Assembly: GCF_000348785.1 (NCBI RefSeq)
Contig: NC_020520.1
Location: 3,348,001-3,412,000, forward strand
From: Ilumatobacter coccineus YM16-304
GTDB lineage: Bacteria; Actinomycetota; Acidimicrobiia; Acidimicrobiales; Ilumatobacteraceae
DNA: 64,000 nt
Direction: 5' to 3'
Shown here: piece after piece, positions 51,990 through 60,322 of the stretch
Layout of the letters: each line of letters opens with the position of its first letter
How positions within the stretch are numbered: the stretch's first letter is position 1
The notes under the pieces: generated by a model
Told to the model about the DNA's origin: nothing
The model's database searches: none
The model's input: only the letters and a program-made list of their open reading frames with translations
Translations under genes and position numbers: made by a program

Positions 51990-54341
51990 TCACGAGCCGA
52001 CCTCCTCAAGTCGGTATCGCCATCGGTTCTGGTACTTGTCGTCCGATCGGACAAGGCGTCGACCATCGGCGTACGAGCCAGTCTCGCCCTTGAGGAAGTT
52101 GCCTACCTTGGTATTGAGCGAGTGGCCGGGGCGACCGTGATTGTCGAACAGCGCTGCTGACTCGTCGTCTTTGCCGATGAGTGCGACGACATCGCCAGCC
52201 GTGAACCAGTTGTCGCGATGGACCTCCGAGACGGCGCAGAACACGACCTCGCGCCGGTTCGCTGCCTCGTCGCTCTTGGAGTGCTGGTCGATGTTGCCGA
52301 GGAACCCACCGATCCCTGCGACTGCGAGAATCCCGCCGATCACGTCTCGGTATCGCTCGAAGCTGCCGAACGCCGGGACGCTCGGCGGTGGCGCCGGTCG
52401 GCCTCGTGCGAGCCATGCCGTCACGAGAACGCACAAGGCGTGGAGTAGGTCCGCTCGACCTTCTCCGATGGCCCATGCGGGCAACTCACGACGCCAGCCG
52501 GTGCGGTCCATCGGCCGCTCCATCCCGGCGTCGAGATTGATCGGCAGAACGCGACGGGCCAAGTCCCACACGAACCGCAACGCATTGCCCGTGATGACCC
52601 ACGTGGCGCGGTTGGCAACGGTGACGGTCCGCGTCTCTCCGAGAATTCGGCCGGTCCAGACCATCGTGGTGAGAGCCGCTTGAAGCGCCGGATAGTTCAC
52701 CTCGCGATCAGCGTTGTCGAACATGACCAGCTCGTGCCCCTCGACCAACACGGCCGTGATCTGCTTCGACATCTCTTCGTTGCTCGACGGTGGCGCGCCT
52801 AGACCCTCGCCCACTGATCCGAGCGCAGGTGCAAGAGTCGATGCGGCCAACTTGGTCTTGCCAGTGCCCGCACCGCCGCCAGGGGCACCGATGCCGTGCA
52901 GGGGAGTCGGGCCGTCGATCAGATCGCGCACGAGCGGCAACAGCGCAAGAGCAACTGCATGAGCACGATCAGCCTCAGCGACAAATGGGAACTGTCCGAG
53001 CAAGTCGCCGGTGATCAGCTCGACCGCGCTGTCGATCTCGGATCGCGAAGGGTGTGCAATCGGTCCGATCGTCACGAGCTCATTCGGCAGGTACAGCGTT
53101 CGGCTCGATGCGTGGTAGCCGGGCTTCACCCTCAGCGTGCCATCCGGCGCGAACGTCGGCCCTCTCGTCACCCGATCGAGTTGCGGGAACCGCCACCTGT
53201 CTGCGTTGTGCAGCACGGCCTTCGCGAGCCGCTGACTCGGATGGTCCGGCACCGGTCCGCCCTTGACCGTCTTGGTTGAATCTACGGACCGACCGATCAA
53301 CACCTCAAGGCGCAAGTGACTGACCTCTCGCACACTGTCGGCGTCGACCTCAATGAGCGCGCCTCGGTTGAACAGAGCGGGCGGATCGTTCTGCACTTGC
53401 AGACCGAGCGTCAGCGTGTCGACGGCTTGCTCAAAATCGCCGTCGTTCCTCACGGTGAGACGCGGCACCCGCTGGTGCAGCGACAAGGCGTCGACGGTGC
53501 CGCCTCGTGCGAAGTAGTCGTCCAGCCCAGTCTTCGACGGCTCGCCGAAGATGTCCTCCGGTGCAGCAAGCTCCGGTAGCTCGATCCATCTCACCGACGC
53601 GCCTCGGGATGCCAGGTGCACTGTGAGCCGCTGCAAGGCGTCGCGGACCGTGGGCTTGGTCATCACGTCGCTGTCGAACGCGATGAACACGGGTCGCCCG
53701 TCGAGCGGGATCGAGTCGAGATCGGTCAGCGCCTCCGGTCCGAGGTCAACGCCGGGTGCGGTCACGCACAACAGCCCGCGACTTGCGGCAGAGTCTGCCT
53801 TCTTGGCTCCCTCGGTCCAGTAGAGAACGGTGCTTGGGTCGTCTAGCAAGTGGCGAGAGAGCGGCGGACAGTCGAGACGATTCGCGAACCCGTCGCGAGA
53901 CTCGTACTTGATGACCTTCGGCTCGCTGCCCTCGCGCTCGATGACTCGGGGCTTCTCCGGCCGGAACTGATACCCGACGTCACCTGCGCCCGCCACGACA
54001 CCGTGCGTCGGGATCAACAGACCGGGTACAAGCTCCGCTTGTCGAGCAGAGAATCCAAGCTCGTCCAGCCGACCACGATCGGTCACCCATTCGTAGCCCC
54101 GAGCATCCGCAACGAAGGGGCCGATGTCAGAGCTGGCCAGCATGTCGGTCACGGCCGGGTGGAACTCGATCGACCGTCCCGGTCGGTAGCCACGGCTCCA
54201 CATCTCGGCTGGCGACATGACTCGCGTCGGCACCGAGGGTTCTGTACGGTCAATCTCGCTCCCGTAGCGAGCAACGTTGCTGGTTGCGGTCGGATTGCCT
54301 TTGCCCGGTGATCCGGCCGCGCGGGATCGTCGCCGCCTCAC
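51990..54341 (-). CDS. Primase-helicase replication protein
   Basis: A 783-residue protein. Residues of about 140-270 resemble a TOPRIM-like (DUF3854-type) domain: VLYWTEGAKKADSAASRG and VFIAFDSDVMTK. A P-loop ATPase follows near 485 (GAPGGGAGTGKTKLA), then VLVEGHELVMFDNAD, ATWVITGNALRF and arginine-rich helices typical of phage/plasmid superfamily 3-like helicases. A C-terminal winged-helix-like part ends it. The GTG at 54341 overlaps the AlpA-like stop as GTGA. It should drive replication from the iteron region immediately downstream. No separate polymerase is present. Confidence 0.82.
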   Translation of the reverse strand: MRRRRSRAAGSPGKGNPTATSNVARYGSEIDRTEPSVPTRVMSPAEMWSRGYRPGRSIEFHPAVTDMLASSDIGPFVADARGYEWVTDRGRLDELGFSARQAELVPGLLIPTHGVVAGAGDVGYQFRPEKPRVIEREGSEPKVIKYESRDGFANRLDCPPLSRHLLDDPSTVLYWTEGAKKADSAASRGLLCVTAPGVDLGPEALTDLDSIPLDGRPVFIAFDSDVMTKPTVRDALQRLTVHLASRGASVRWIELPELAAPEDIFGEPSKTGLDDYFARGGTVDALSLHQRVPRLTVRNDGDFEQAVDTLTLGLQVQNDPPALFNRGALIEVDADSVREVSHLRLEVLIGRSVDSTKTVKGGPVPDHPSQRLAKAVLHNADRWRFPQLDRVTRGPTFAPDGTLRVKPGYHASSRTLYLPNELVTIGPIAHPSRSEIDSAVELITGDLLGQFPFVAEADRAHAVALALLPLVRDLIDGPTPLHGIGAPGGGAGTGKTKLAASTLAPALGSVGEGLGAPPSSNEEMSKQITAVLVEGHELVMFDNADREVNYPALQAALTTMVWTGRILGETRTVTVANRATWVITGNALRFVWDLARRVLPINLDAGMERPMDRTGWRRELPAWAIGEGRADLLHALCVLVTAWLARGRPAPPPSVPAFGSFERYRDVIGGILAVAGIGGFLGNIDQHSKSDEAANRREVVFCAVSEVHRDNWFTAGDVVALIGKDDESAALFDNHGRPGHSLNTKVGNFLKGETGSYADGRRLVRSDDKYQNRWRYRLEEVGS

Positions 54342-54532
54342 GATGCGGGCCTCACGGTGTTCTGAGCGATCCACCGATCAATGTCGGCGGGCCAGAAGAA
54401 CATCGGCGCTCGTGGCGATGTCTGGATGTACGGCACCTCGTGCTTGAGGTGGCGGCGGATTCGGTCCTCCGACAAGAACGGATAGCGCTCGTGGACCTGT
54501 GCCACGCTGAGCGGGGTGTTCTGGGTTGTCAC
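54338..54532 (-). CDS. AlpA-like excisionase/regulator
   Basis: A 64-residue winged helix-turn-helix protein of the MerR-like AlpA/Xis type: LSVAQVHERYPFLSEDRIRR then FFWPADIDRWIAQN, where the last segment is the usual end of these domains. The GTG at 54532 is fixed by AGGAG 7 bases upstream; a longer frame has no such site. It is the first gene of the minus-strand replication set, which fits the AlpA role in satellites: switching on excision or replication. It could also act as recombination directionality factor for the integrase. Confidence 0.75.
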   Translation of the reverse strand: MTTQNTPLSVAQVHERYPFLSEDRIRRHLKHEVPYIQTSPRAPMFFWPADIDRWIAQNTVRPAS

Positions 54533-54635
54533 GGGTATCTCCTGTGTCGGAGACGCCCACGAGGAACCCGATGCGGGGAGCGACTCCAACACCGATCAAT
54601 CGGTGGTGTGATTGCTCAACCCGTTTTCTCCGACA

Positions 54636-54653
54636 CTCGCAGCGTGCTGCGAG
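54636..54653. promoter_or_regulatory. 18-bp palindrome upstream of the AlpA-like gene
   Basis: CTCGCAGC, GT, GCTGCGAG is a perfect palindrome 104 bases before the AlpA-like start. It is a candidate operator for the element's early promoter. The rest of 54533-54946 holds no supportable gene, only TGCAAC/GTTGCA motifs and the right-end sites. Confidence 0.45.
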
Positions 54654-54854
54654 CCGATGAACCCGTGCCGTCCGCCTCGATGAAACGAGCGACGGTCTTA
54701 GCTACGTCCGGTATATCTGCTCGGTGCCCTCGTGCCAACGAGCGAGCCTCAAACTACACCAATGTCGGCCGCTTGCAACCAACCTGATGCAACAAACTTG
54801 AGCGCGTGTGTTGCATGCAGCACAGCGGTGCTCTCACAGGCGATTTGACCTCAC

Positions 54855-54875
54855 CGGTTGCACCACGGTTGCAAT
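54855..54875 (+). repeat. Right arm-like site: two CGGTTGCA copies 11 bp apart
   Basis: Partner of 44220-44240; identical apart from the three spacer bases. It is followed inside 42 bases by CTACCAGGG, then the end repeat, so the motif order is mirrored between the two ends while each motif keeps its direction. Confidence 0.65.
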
Positions 54876-54946
54876 TGAGCGATTGGAACCCGAACGCCGA
54901 CCGTCGATCAGGCCATCTACCAGGGGAAACGAGGGAGCAAAGTGCC

Positions 54947-54988
54947 CTGGACCACATCTTCTCTCTGGTACTGGGCACAGTATCCGAC
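54947..54988 (+). repeat. Right-end direct repeat, candidate attR core
   Basis: Matches 44091-44132 at 32 of 42 positions. It lies 50 bases before the end of the GT87-type gene, which looks intact, so integration would have been intergenic. Confidence 0.55.
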
Positions 54989-55037
54989 CCGTCTTCGCGC
55001 TGTCGACTGCGATTCGCGGAAGTGGCGCCCCACTCCG

Positions 55038-56216
55038 TCACACAACGATGATCGGGTGCTCACCGACGCCGGGCTCGAGCGACGCCCCCGGCGTCGACCG
55101 CATCGGGAGGGCGATGAGTTCGTAGATCAGCCACGACGCAATGAGAAAGGTGGGAGCTCCAATGACTTCGCGAACCCACGACCACTCGCCCACGAACCCG
55201 TACTGGGCGTCGTTCGCGACCGCTGTCCAGAGGTAGCCAGCCTGAGCGAGTCCATACCAACACGAATAGAGCGCGAGTGCAGCGCGCTGTCGCGTCGGGA
55301 TCGTCGCTGCCTCGGCGACCCAGAGGGCCAACAACAGCATGACGACGACCACGAACTGTTGGTGACCGACCTTGTAGAAGTTGAACGTTGCGATCATGGC
55401 CGTGGCGCTCGCGACGACCGGATCCACGCGGTACCGAAACGCCCACACCGAGATCGCCAGAATGCTGACGACGATCAACGGCACGCTCAGCCAACTCACG
55501 TCCAGATCCGACGAGCCGATCGGACGGTACCGCCCATCGAGGTACCGAAAGATCGACATGAGTTTGGGACCTCGCTGGGCGCCGAACGACAACGGTTCGG
55601 TCACGCTTCGAGGACCCCACATGAGGGCACTGAGGCCGAAGCCGACCGCGGTGCTGGCACCGACGGCCACGAGAAACCGAACGGACTTCACGACGTGGGC
55701 TCGCCGTCCGGCTCGGCAGCCCGATGCCACCAGCACCGGAACGAGAACCGCCGGAAACAGCTTGAGCAACACGCCGATCGCCAGGCAGACGCCTGCCGCT
55801 GCGGGGCGATCCCGTCGCCACAGCACGACCGCTCCGAGGGAGATCGCTCCGACCACGACGTCGAAAAGGCCGAAGACGGCAACCGAGATGGCGGTCAGCG
55901 GGTTCACCACCAGCATGAGGGCGACCGCGACTGCTCGCGTCGTCGACCGGCGCGTGGCTCTCGCCATGAGGATCGCCGCTGTCACGACCCAGGTGATGAC
56001 GAACAGATACTTGGGCCCGAGTTCGTCGATTCGAGCCGGGGCAGCGAAGAGATTGAAGACCGGTCCGTAGGCGTACGGTTGCGATTCCCACGGACTCACT
56101 CCCCCGTTCGTCGCCCGCCAACTCACCGTGAAGTCGATGTAGTCATGACGGAGACCGCTCCGATGAGCGATACAGATCGCTACAGCGAGCAACGCGACTC
56201 CGACGGCAACGACCAA
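55038..56216 (-). CDS. GT87-type polyprenol-linked mannosyltransferase (membrane)
   Basis: A 392-residue integral membrane protein with about ten hydrophobic helices. It shows YIDFTVSWRATNGGVSPWE in the first outer loop (the Asp expected in GT-C enzymes), AYGPVFNLF, and GVLLKLFPAVLVPVLVA. The family (DUF2029, GT87) includes actinobacterial mannosyltransferases using polyprenyl-phosphate-mannose. The first start in frame is TTG at 56216; no ATG or GTG lies upstream. The gene is adjacent to the right end of the element. Substrate not readable. Confidence 0.75.
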   Translation of the reverse strand: MVVAVGVALLAVAICIAHRSGLRHDYIDFTVSWRATNGGVSPWESQPYAYGPVFNLFAAPARIDELGPKYLFVITWVVTAAILMARATRRSTTRAVAVALMLVVNPLTAISVAVFGLFDVVVGAISLGAVVLWRRDRPAAAGVCLAIGVLLKLFPAVLVPVLVASGCRAGRRAHVVKSVRFLVAVGASTAVGFGLSALMWGPRSVTEPLSFGAQRGPKLMSIFRYLDGRYRPIGSSDLDVSWLSVPLIVVSILAISVWAFRYRVDPVVASATAMIATFNFYKVGHQQFVVVVMLLLALWVAEAATIPTRQRAALALYSCWYGLAQAGYLWTAVANDAQYGFVGEWSWVREVIGAPTFLIASWLIYELIALPMRSTPGASLEPGVGEHPIIVV

Positions 56217-56421
56217 TCTCGTCGGGTGGCCGCGAAAACCCCGTGAGACGACGTGAGTTCGGAACCCGAGTTGCGACCTAGTGCCCGGTGGTTCCGTCGA
56301 CGGACCCGAGCCAGTGAGATTGTTCAGCGTGCCATTCCTCGTCGTGCGTCAGCGACCACCGCGCCGCGACCGAAGACCTTACCGTCGCCATGTCCGTCCG
56401 ATCCTGAACGGTCCGGAGGTG

Positions 56422-57345
56422 TCAGCCACGAGGAGGGCGGTGGTACACCTCGAGTGCGGACGGGCGAACACGGTGTCGCAGAATTCGCGTATGAGCGCTC
56501 ACGTCACCATCGAGTTGCACCGCCTCCGCCCGAACCCACTCGACATCGACTGCTGCCCCGCGAGTTCGCAGCACGTCGGCGGGATCGACCGCCCGACCGG
56601 CGATGAGCCGGATCACGACGGTGAGAAACCGTCGGAGCGTCGAACACGAAACGACGAGCACATCGAGCAATCCATCGTCGGGCTCGGCATCGGGCGCGAC
56701 GTCGAGGTCTGCGGTCACTCGCTGACCGAAGTTCATGACGATCGCGCTCATCGCCCTGCCGGTGAACCACAACTCTCCGTCGACGTGCACCGACAGTTGG
56801 CGGGGCTGGGAACGGCGCAGCCGCTTGAGACCCGCGGTGGCGAATCTGAGGCGCCCGAATCGGGCGTGGCTGTGGTCGTCAGCATCCTCGATCACCGCAG
56901 CGTCGAAGCCGCTGCTCGCGTTGAGCAGAAACGGGCTGCTGGTTGACCCTCCGTTGTCTGCGTCGGTGGTCACGTCGCCGACGTCGATGGAGCGGACGTC
57001 CCCCGCCTTCAGCGCCTCGACGGTGAAGGCGAACGAATCGAGACCGGTCAACTGCGACAACAAATTGACCGTCCCGGCCGGAGCAACCGCCAGCGGGGTC
57101 GATGAGCCCATGAGTCCCTGAGCCACGAGGTTGACGGTTCCATCGCCCCCGATCGCCACGACCGCACGCGCTCCCTGAGATGCTGCATCTCGGGCAATCG
57201 ACGTCACACCGGCGGCATCATCAGATCGCACCACGTCGATCACCGAACTCAAGCCCCCGTCGTGCAATGCACCGACGACCTCTGCAGTGGTCGATTCGTC
57301 ACGGTGTGCAATCACCACGATGCGATCGCTGAAGCCGTCAGCCAT
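56422..57345 (-). CDS. Diacylglycerol/sphingosine kinase-family lipid kinase
   Basis: A 307-residue YegS/DagK-like lipid kinase. It has the nucleotide motif AVVAIGGDGTVNLVAQGL, then APAGTVNLLSQLTG (family: GTxNDFA; here NLLS in place of N-D-F), LNASSGFDAAV and DDGLLDVLVV. The two domains look complete. The changed GTxN-x-x-A loop suggests a variant substrate. It begins 10 bases after the small membrane protein gene ends, on the same strand. Confidence 0.82.
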   Translation of the reverse strand: MADGFSDRIVVIAHRDESTTAEVVGALHDGGLSSVIDVVRSDDAAGVTSIARDAASQGARAVVAIGGDGTVNLVAQGLMGSSTPLAVAPAGTVNLLSQLTGLDSFAFTVEALKAGDVRSIDVGDVTTDADNGGSTSSPFLLNASSGFDAAVIEDADDHSHARFGRLRFATAGLKRLRRSQPRQLSVHVDGELWFTGRAMSAIVMNFGQRVTADLDVAPDAEPDDGLLDVLVVSCSTLRRFLTVVIRLIAGRAVDPADVLRTRGAAVDVEWVRAEAVQLDGDVSAHTRILRHRVRPSALEVYHRPPRG

Positions 57346-57355
57346 CGTCTCTCCC

Positions 57356-57823
57356 TTAGTCGTCGATCACGTCGTCGAGCGGGGCTTGCGGGCCGACGGC
57401 GCCGATGGCCTCGAAGTACTGCAGGTGCGCCTCGACGACGTTGACCGCGTCGACGTCGTCGAGCAGGTCGACGTCGTTGCGCTCCGACTCACCGATCAGG
57501 TAGGCGGTGAGGCTGTCTTCGGTCACCACGACCGTGTCGGTGATGTCTTGCGGGCGATCGACGACCTTGTCGGGCTGCAATCCCTGGCTGTGCAACCACT
57601 GCATGTGGAACGCGAGTAGCTGCTCGACCTCGCCCGGTGTGAGCCGTGCCTGACTCTCGACCGGCAGCCGATCGCACACGAAGTCGACGGCCTCGTCGAG
57701 GGCGTACACCGCCCGCGGCGCGACGGCGTCGAGACGATGCGCCTCTCGCCCGATCGTGACGGCAGCGATCACGAACACGCCCAGGGCAGCAACGACGGCG
57801 AAGACGATGGTGATCAGATCCAC
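57356..57823 (-). CDS. Small membrane-anchored hypothetical protein
   Basis: A 155-residue protein with a single N-terminal helix (IVFAVVAALGVFVIAAVTIG) and a soluble acidic domain (LTPGEVEQLLAFHMQWLHSQ, LDDVDAVNVVEAHLQYFEAI). GTG start at 57823. I do not know the family name, but this layout is common in actinobacterial hypotheticals. It may share a transcript with the lipid kinase gene. Confidence 0.65.
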   Translation of the reverse strand: MDLITIVFAVVAALGVFVIAAVTIGREAHRLDAVAPRAVYALDEAVDFVCDRLPVESQARLTPGEVEQLLAFHMQWLHSQGLQPDKVVDRPQDITDTVVVTEDSLTAYLIGESERNDVDLLDDVDAVNVVEAHLQYFEAIGAVGPQAPLDDVIDD

Positions 57824-57879
57824 ACTCGGAGTCTACGAACCCGAACTGTCGGTCGAAGCGGCGGGTACAGTCGCGCCCG

Positions 57880-58857
57880 ATGCATGCCAGTTCACACGAA
57901 ATGATGGGTGAGTTCGTCGAGGTCCACCTCGCCGACCACCGCGGCACGCCCTTGGAGATCATCGACTTCGGCGCACAGATGATCGGCGCCGAGTCGCTCT
58001 CGTACCGCTCCCATCTCGACGACCCGGCGTGGACCTACCGCGGCGTCGACATCGTCGAAGGACGCGGCGTCGACATCGTGCTCGCCGACCCGTACCGATG
58101 GGCCGAACTCCCGAGCGAGTCGATCGACCTGTTCGTGTCGGGTCAGGCGTTCGAACACATCGAACACTTCTGGGTCACGATCTTCGAAGTCGTCCGCGTG
58201 CTCAAGCCCGGCGGCATCACCGCCATCATCGCTCCGTCGAGCGGCCACGAACACCGCTTCCCCGTCGACTGCTGGCGCTTCTACCCAGACGGGTTCGCGG
58301 CGCTCGCCCGCTACGCGCAGTGCGAGGTCGTCGAGTCGTTCACCGACTGGGGCAACGGCGAGTGGGGCGACACCATCCTCGTGCTCCGCAAACCCGAGTG
58401 GTCAGACAGCGAGCGCGAGCGCTTCGACCACCGAGCCGGCCTGCAACGGCTCATGCTCTCCGACCAGTCGATCACCGCCGCCCGCATCACCGACGAGTGG
58501 CAGTTCCAACCACAGTCGAGTTCCGCTCCGTCGAGCCCGCTCGCCAGCGTGTCGGCCGGTGCGCTCACGACGCGCCTCACCGCTCGACGCGACCGCCGAG
58601 TGGCCACCGACATCGGCATCGCCGAACACGCCGAACAAGAGCGCCGCCACCACCTCGCCGGCCTCGAAGAGCGAGCGACCGGCCTCGCCCACGAGAACGC
58701 GCAGTTACGCGAACAACTCGCGGCCGCACAGCAGGCTGCCGAGAGCGCCACCGGGTCGACCGTGGCCCAGACGTACGGCACGGTCCGCGCGAAGATCGCC
58801 GACCTCGCCGGCGACCAGGGCCGAGCCCTCTACAAGAAGCTCCGCGGCCGCCCCTGA
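57880..58857 (+). CDS. SAM-dependent methyltransferase with C-terminal coiled coil
   Basis: A 325-residue protein. Residues of about 20-175 form a class I methyltransferase: LEIIDFGAQMIGAE, YRGVDIVEGRGVDIVLADPY, SIDLFVSGQAFEHIEHFW and VLKPGGITAIIAPSSG. The C-terminal part (about 240-325) is a charged coiled coil. These glycan-cluster methyltransferases often act on sugars. The gene is divergent from the small membrane gene. It ends 20 bases before a palindromic repeat region. Confidence 0.75.
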   Translation: MHASSHEMMGEFVEVHLADHRGTPLEIIDFGAQMIGAESLSYRSHLDDPAWTYRGVDIVEGRGVDIVLADPYRWAELPSESIDLFVSGQAFEHIEHFWVTIFEVVRVLKPGGITAIIAPSSGHEHRFPVDCWRFYPDGFAALARYAQCEVVESFTDWGNGEWGDTILVLRKPEWSDSERERFDHRAGLQRLMLSDQSITAARITDEWQFQPQSSSAPSSPLASVSAGALTTRLTARRDRRVATDIGIAEHAEQERRHHLAGLEERATGLAHENAQLREQLAAAQQAAESATGSTVAQTYGTVRAKIADLAGDQGRALYKKLRGRP

Positions 58858-58877
58858 CCCAGCCCGGGTGTTTCCGT

Positions 58878-59042
58878 CACCCGGGTGATTCGAGACCCCC
58901 TGTGGGCAGCGAAACACCCGGGTCACGCAAACACCCGAACCGTTCGCCGGCTCTGGGCGCAACCGTACCGAACATCACCATTCGGGTGTTTCGAGACCCC
59001 CTGTGGGCAGCGAAACACCCGGGTCAGGGAAACACCCGAGTG
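58878..59042. repeat. Two REP-like palindromic units, 101 bp apart
   Basis: A 35-base block at 58891-58925 recurs without change at 58992-59026. In the second unit CGGGTGTTTCG and CGAAACACCCG form an 11-bp stem. The first differs by one base in the left arm. GGGTGTTT half-sites flank both. The 286-base gap holds no gene. It is likely a REP/BIME-like repeat family. Confidence 0.75.
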
Positions 59043-59143
59043 GTGGTCGACCGGACGGCGGGCGCGACAACGCCGGGCCTCCGCTCTCGAAGGAGCGAAT
59101 GACCCGGCGTTGGTCAGATGCTTGAGCTACAAGCGGCGACGAC

Positions 59144-60259
59144 TCAGATACCGATGCGCTGAGCGAGCTGCTCGCGATGGTACGTCGGGTCACCGAACAT
59201 CAGCTCGGAGCTCTTCGCACGCTTGAAGTACAGGTGTGCCGGGTGCTCCCAGGTGAAGCCGATGCCACCGTGGATCTGGATGTTCTCGGCTGCGGCGTGG
59301 AAGTACGCCTCCGAGCAGTACGCCTTGGCGAGCGACGCGGTCGAGGCGAGCTCGTCGTTCATCTCGGCGGCGCACCACATGCCGTAGTAGGCAGCCGACT
59401 TGGCCGATTCGACTTCGAGGAGCATGTCGGCGCACTTGTGCTTGATGGCCTGGAACGAACCGATCGGGCGACCGAACTGCACGCGGACCTTGGCGTACTC
59501 GACAGCCTGCTCGAGCACCATCTGAGCCCCACCGACCTGCTCGGCGGCGAGGCCGACCGCAACGAGGTCGAGGACGGTCGAGAGGATCTCCCAGCCCTTG
59601 CCCTCTTCACCGATGAGCGTCGCGGGCGTGTTGTCGAAGTCGAGCTTCGCCTGCTTGCGGGTCTGGTCCATGGTCGACAGCGAGGTCTTGGTGAGACCCG
59701 ATGCGTCACCCTGGACGGCGTAGAGGCTGGTGCCGGCGCCCGACTTGGCAGCGACGATGATGAGGTTGGCGACGTGACCGTCGATGACGAACGACTTCGT
59801 GCCGCTCAGCGTGACGTCGGAACCCGAACCCGATGCTTCCATCGTGATGCCCGACTCGTCCCACTTGCCCGAGGGCTCGACGTAGGCGACGGTGGCGATG
59901 GTCTCGCCCGAGGCGATGCCGGGGAGGTGCGCCTGCTTGGCGGCGTCGTCACCCGAGTGGATGAGCGTCTGCGCCGCGAGCACGGCCGTGGAGAAGAACG
60001 GTGCACACAGGAGCGCACGGCCCATCTCTTCGAGCACGATGCCGAGCTCGACGAAGCTGTAGCCCGAGCCACCGAACTCTTCGGGGATCGCGAGGCCCTG
60101 GAGGCCCATCTGCTCACCCATCTGCTGCCAGACGGCGGCGTCGTAGCCCTGCTCGGTCTCCATCTGCTCGCGGACGGCTTCTTCGGACGACTTGTTCTCG
60201 AGGAAGGCGCGGACGGTGCTGCGCAGTTCTTCCTGCTCTTCGGTGAATGCAAAGTTCAT
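59144..60259 (-). CDS. Acyl-CoA dehydrogenase
   Basis: A 371-residue FAD enzyme that oxidises acyl-CoA in the alpha-beta position. N-terminal helices start FAFTEEQEELRSTVRAFLE; further on are FGGSGYSFVELGIVLEEMG, QIHGGIGFTWEHPAHLYFKR and RVQFGRPIGSFQAIKHKCAD, all family hallmarks. The expected catalytic Glu position is not clear from reading alone. The ATG at 60259 gives the standard N-terminus; longer frames overlap the antitoxin operator. Monocistronic as far as visible. Confidence 0.9.
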   Translation of the reverse strand: MNFAFTEEQEELRSTVRAFLENKSSEEAVREQMETEQGYDAAVWQQMGEQMGLQGLAIPEEFGGSGYSFVELGIVLEEMGRALLCAPFFSTAVLAAQTLIHSGDDAAKQAHLPGIASGETIATVAYVEPSGKWDESGITMEASGSGSDVTLSGTKSFVIDGHVANLIIVAAKSGAGTSLYAVQGDASGLTKTSLSTMDQTRKQAKLDFDNTPATLIGEEGKGWEILSTVLDLVAVGLAAEQVGGAQMVLEQAVEYAKVRVQFGRPIGSFQAIKHKCADMLLEVESAKSAAYYGMWCAAEMNDELASTASLAKAYCSEAYFHAAAENIQIHGGIGFTWEHPAHLYFKRAKSSELMFGDPTYHREQLAQRIGI

Positions 60260-60302
60260 GGAGCAGAGTGTGGCGCGCTTGCGAGACGCACACAAATCTG
60301 CT

Positions 60303-60322
60303 TGTGTACACATGTGGACACA
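60303..60322. promoter_or_regulatory. Tandem TGTGnnCACA operator of the toxin-antitoxin genes
   Basis: TGTGTACACA and TGTGGACACA are adjacent 10-bp palindromes. The second overlaps the GTG start of the antitoxin, so bound antitoxin could block expression. Confidence 0.6.

Larger units (their letters stand above)
44091..54988. mobile_element. Integrated phage-satellite-like element, about 10.9 kb
   Basis: The limits are set by a 42-bp imperfect direct repeat at 44091-44132 and 54947-54988, and by paired CGGTTGCA sites just inside both ends. Contents: AlpA-like protein, primase-helicase, iteron region, small-terminase-like protein, WhiB, serine recombinase, tyrosine integrase, small genes, scaffold-like protein and a BglII-family restriction-modification pair. 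There is no portal, capsid, large terminase, tail, lysis, relaxase or FtsK-like translocase. The set int, alpA, primase, origin and terS is the layout known from phage-inducible chromosomal islands. A decayed prophage or an actinobacterial integrative element are alternatives. The integrase lies in the middle, which is unusual. Confidence 0.7.

Noticed and set aside
51661-51993. A 110-codon minus-strand frame across the iteron region
   Set aside because: Its product (GNGGNRGN-type text) is just the translation of the repeats; no ribosome site or family.
44091-54988. Conjugative actinobacterial integrative element (AICE)
   Set aside because: No FtsK/TraSA translocase, relaxase or other transfer gene is visible, while a terminase-like gene is present; kept only as an alternative.
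54754-55041. A 95-codon minus-strand frame at the right end of the element
   Set aside because: It runs through the arm sites and end repeat and shows no recognisable domain or ribosome site.
54942-56246. A 434-codon plus-strand frame opposite the GT87-type gene
   Set aside because: Composition is Arg/Asp/His-rich shadow text; the opposite strand encodes a well-formed membrane protein.
58878-59042. Possible CRISPR array
   Set aside because: Only two identical blocks 101 bp apart with internal symmetry and no cas genes.
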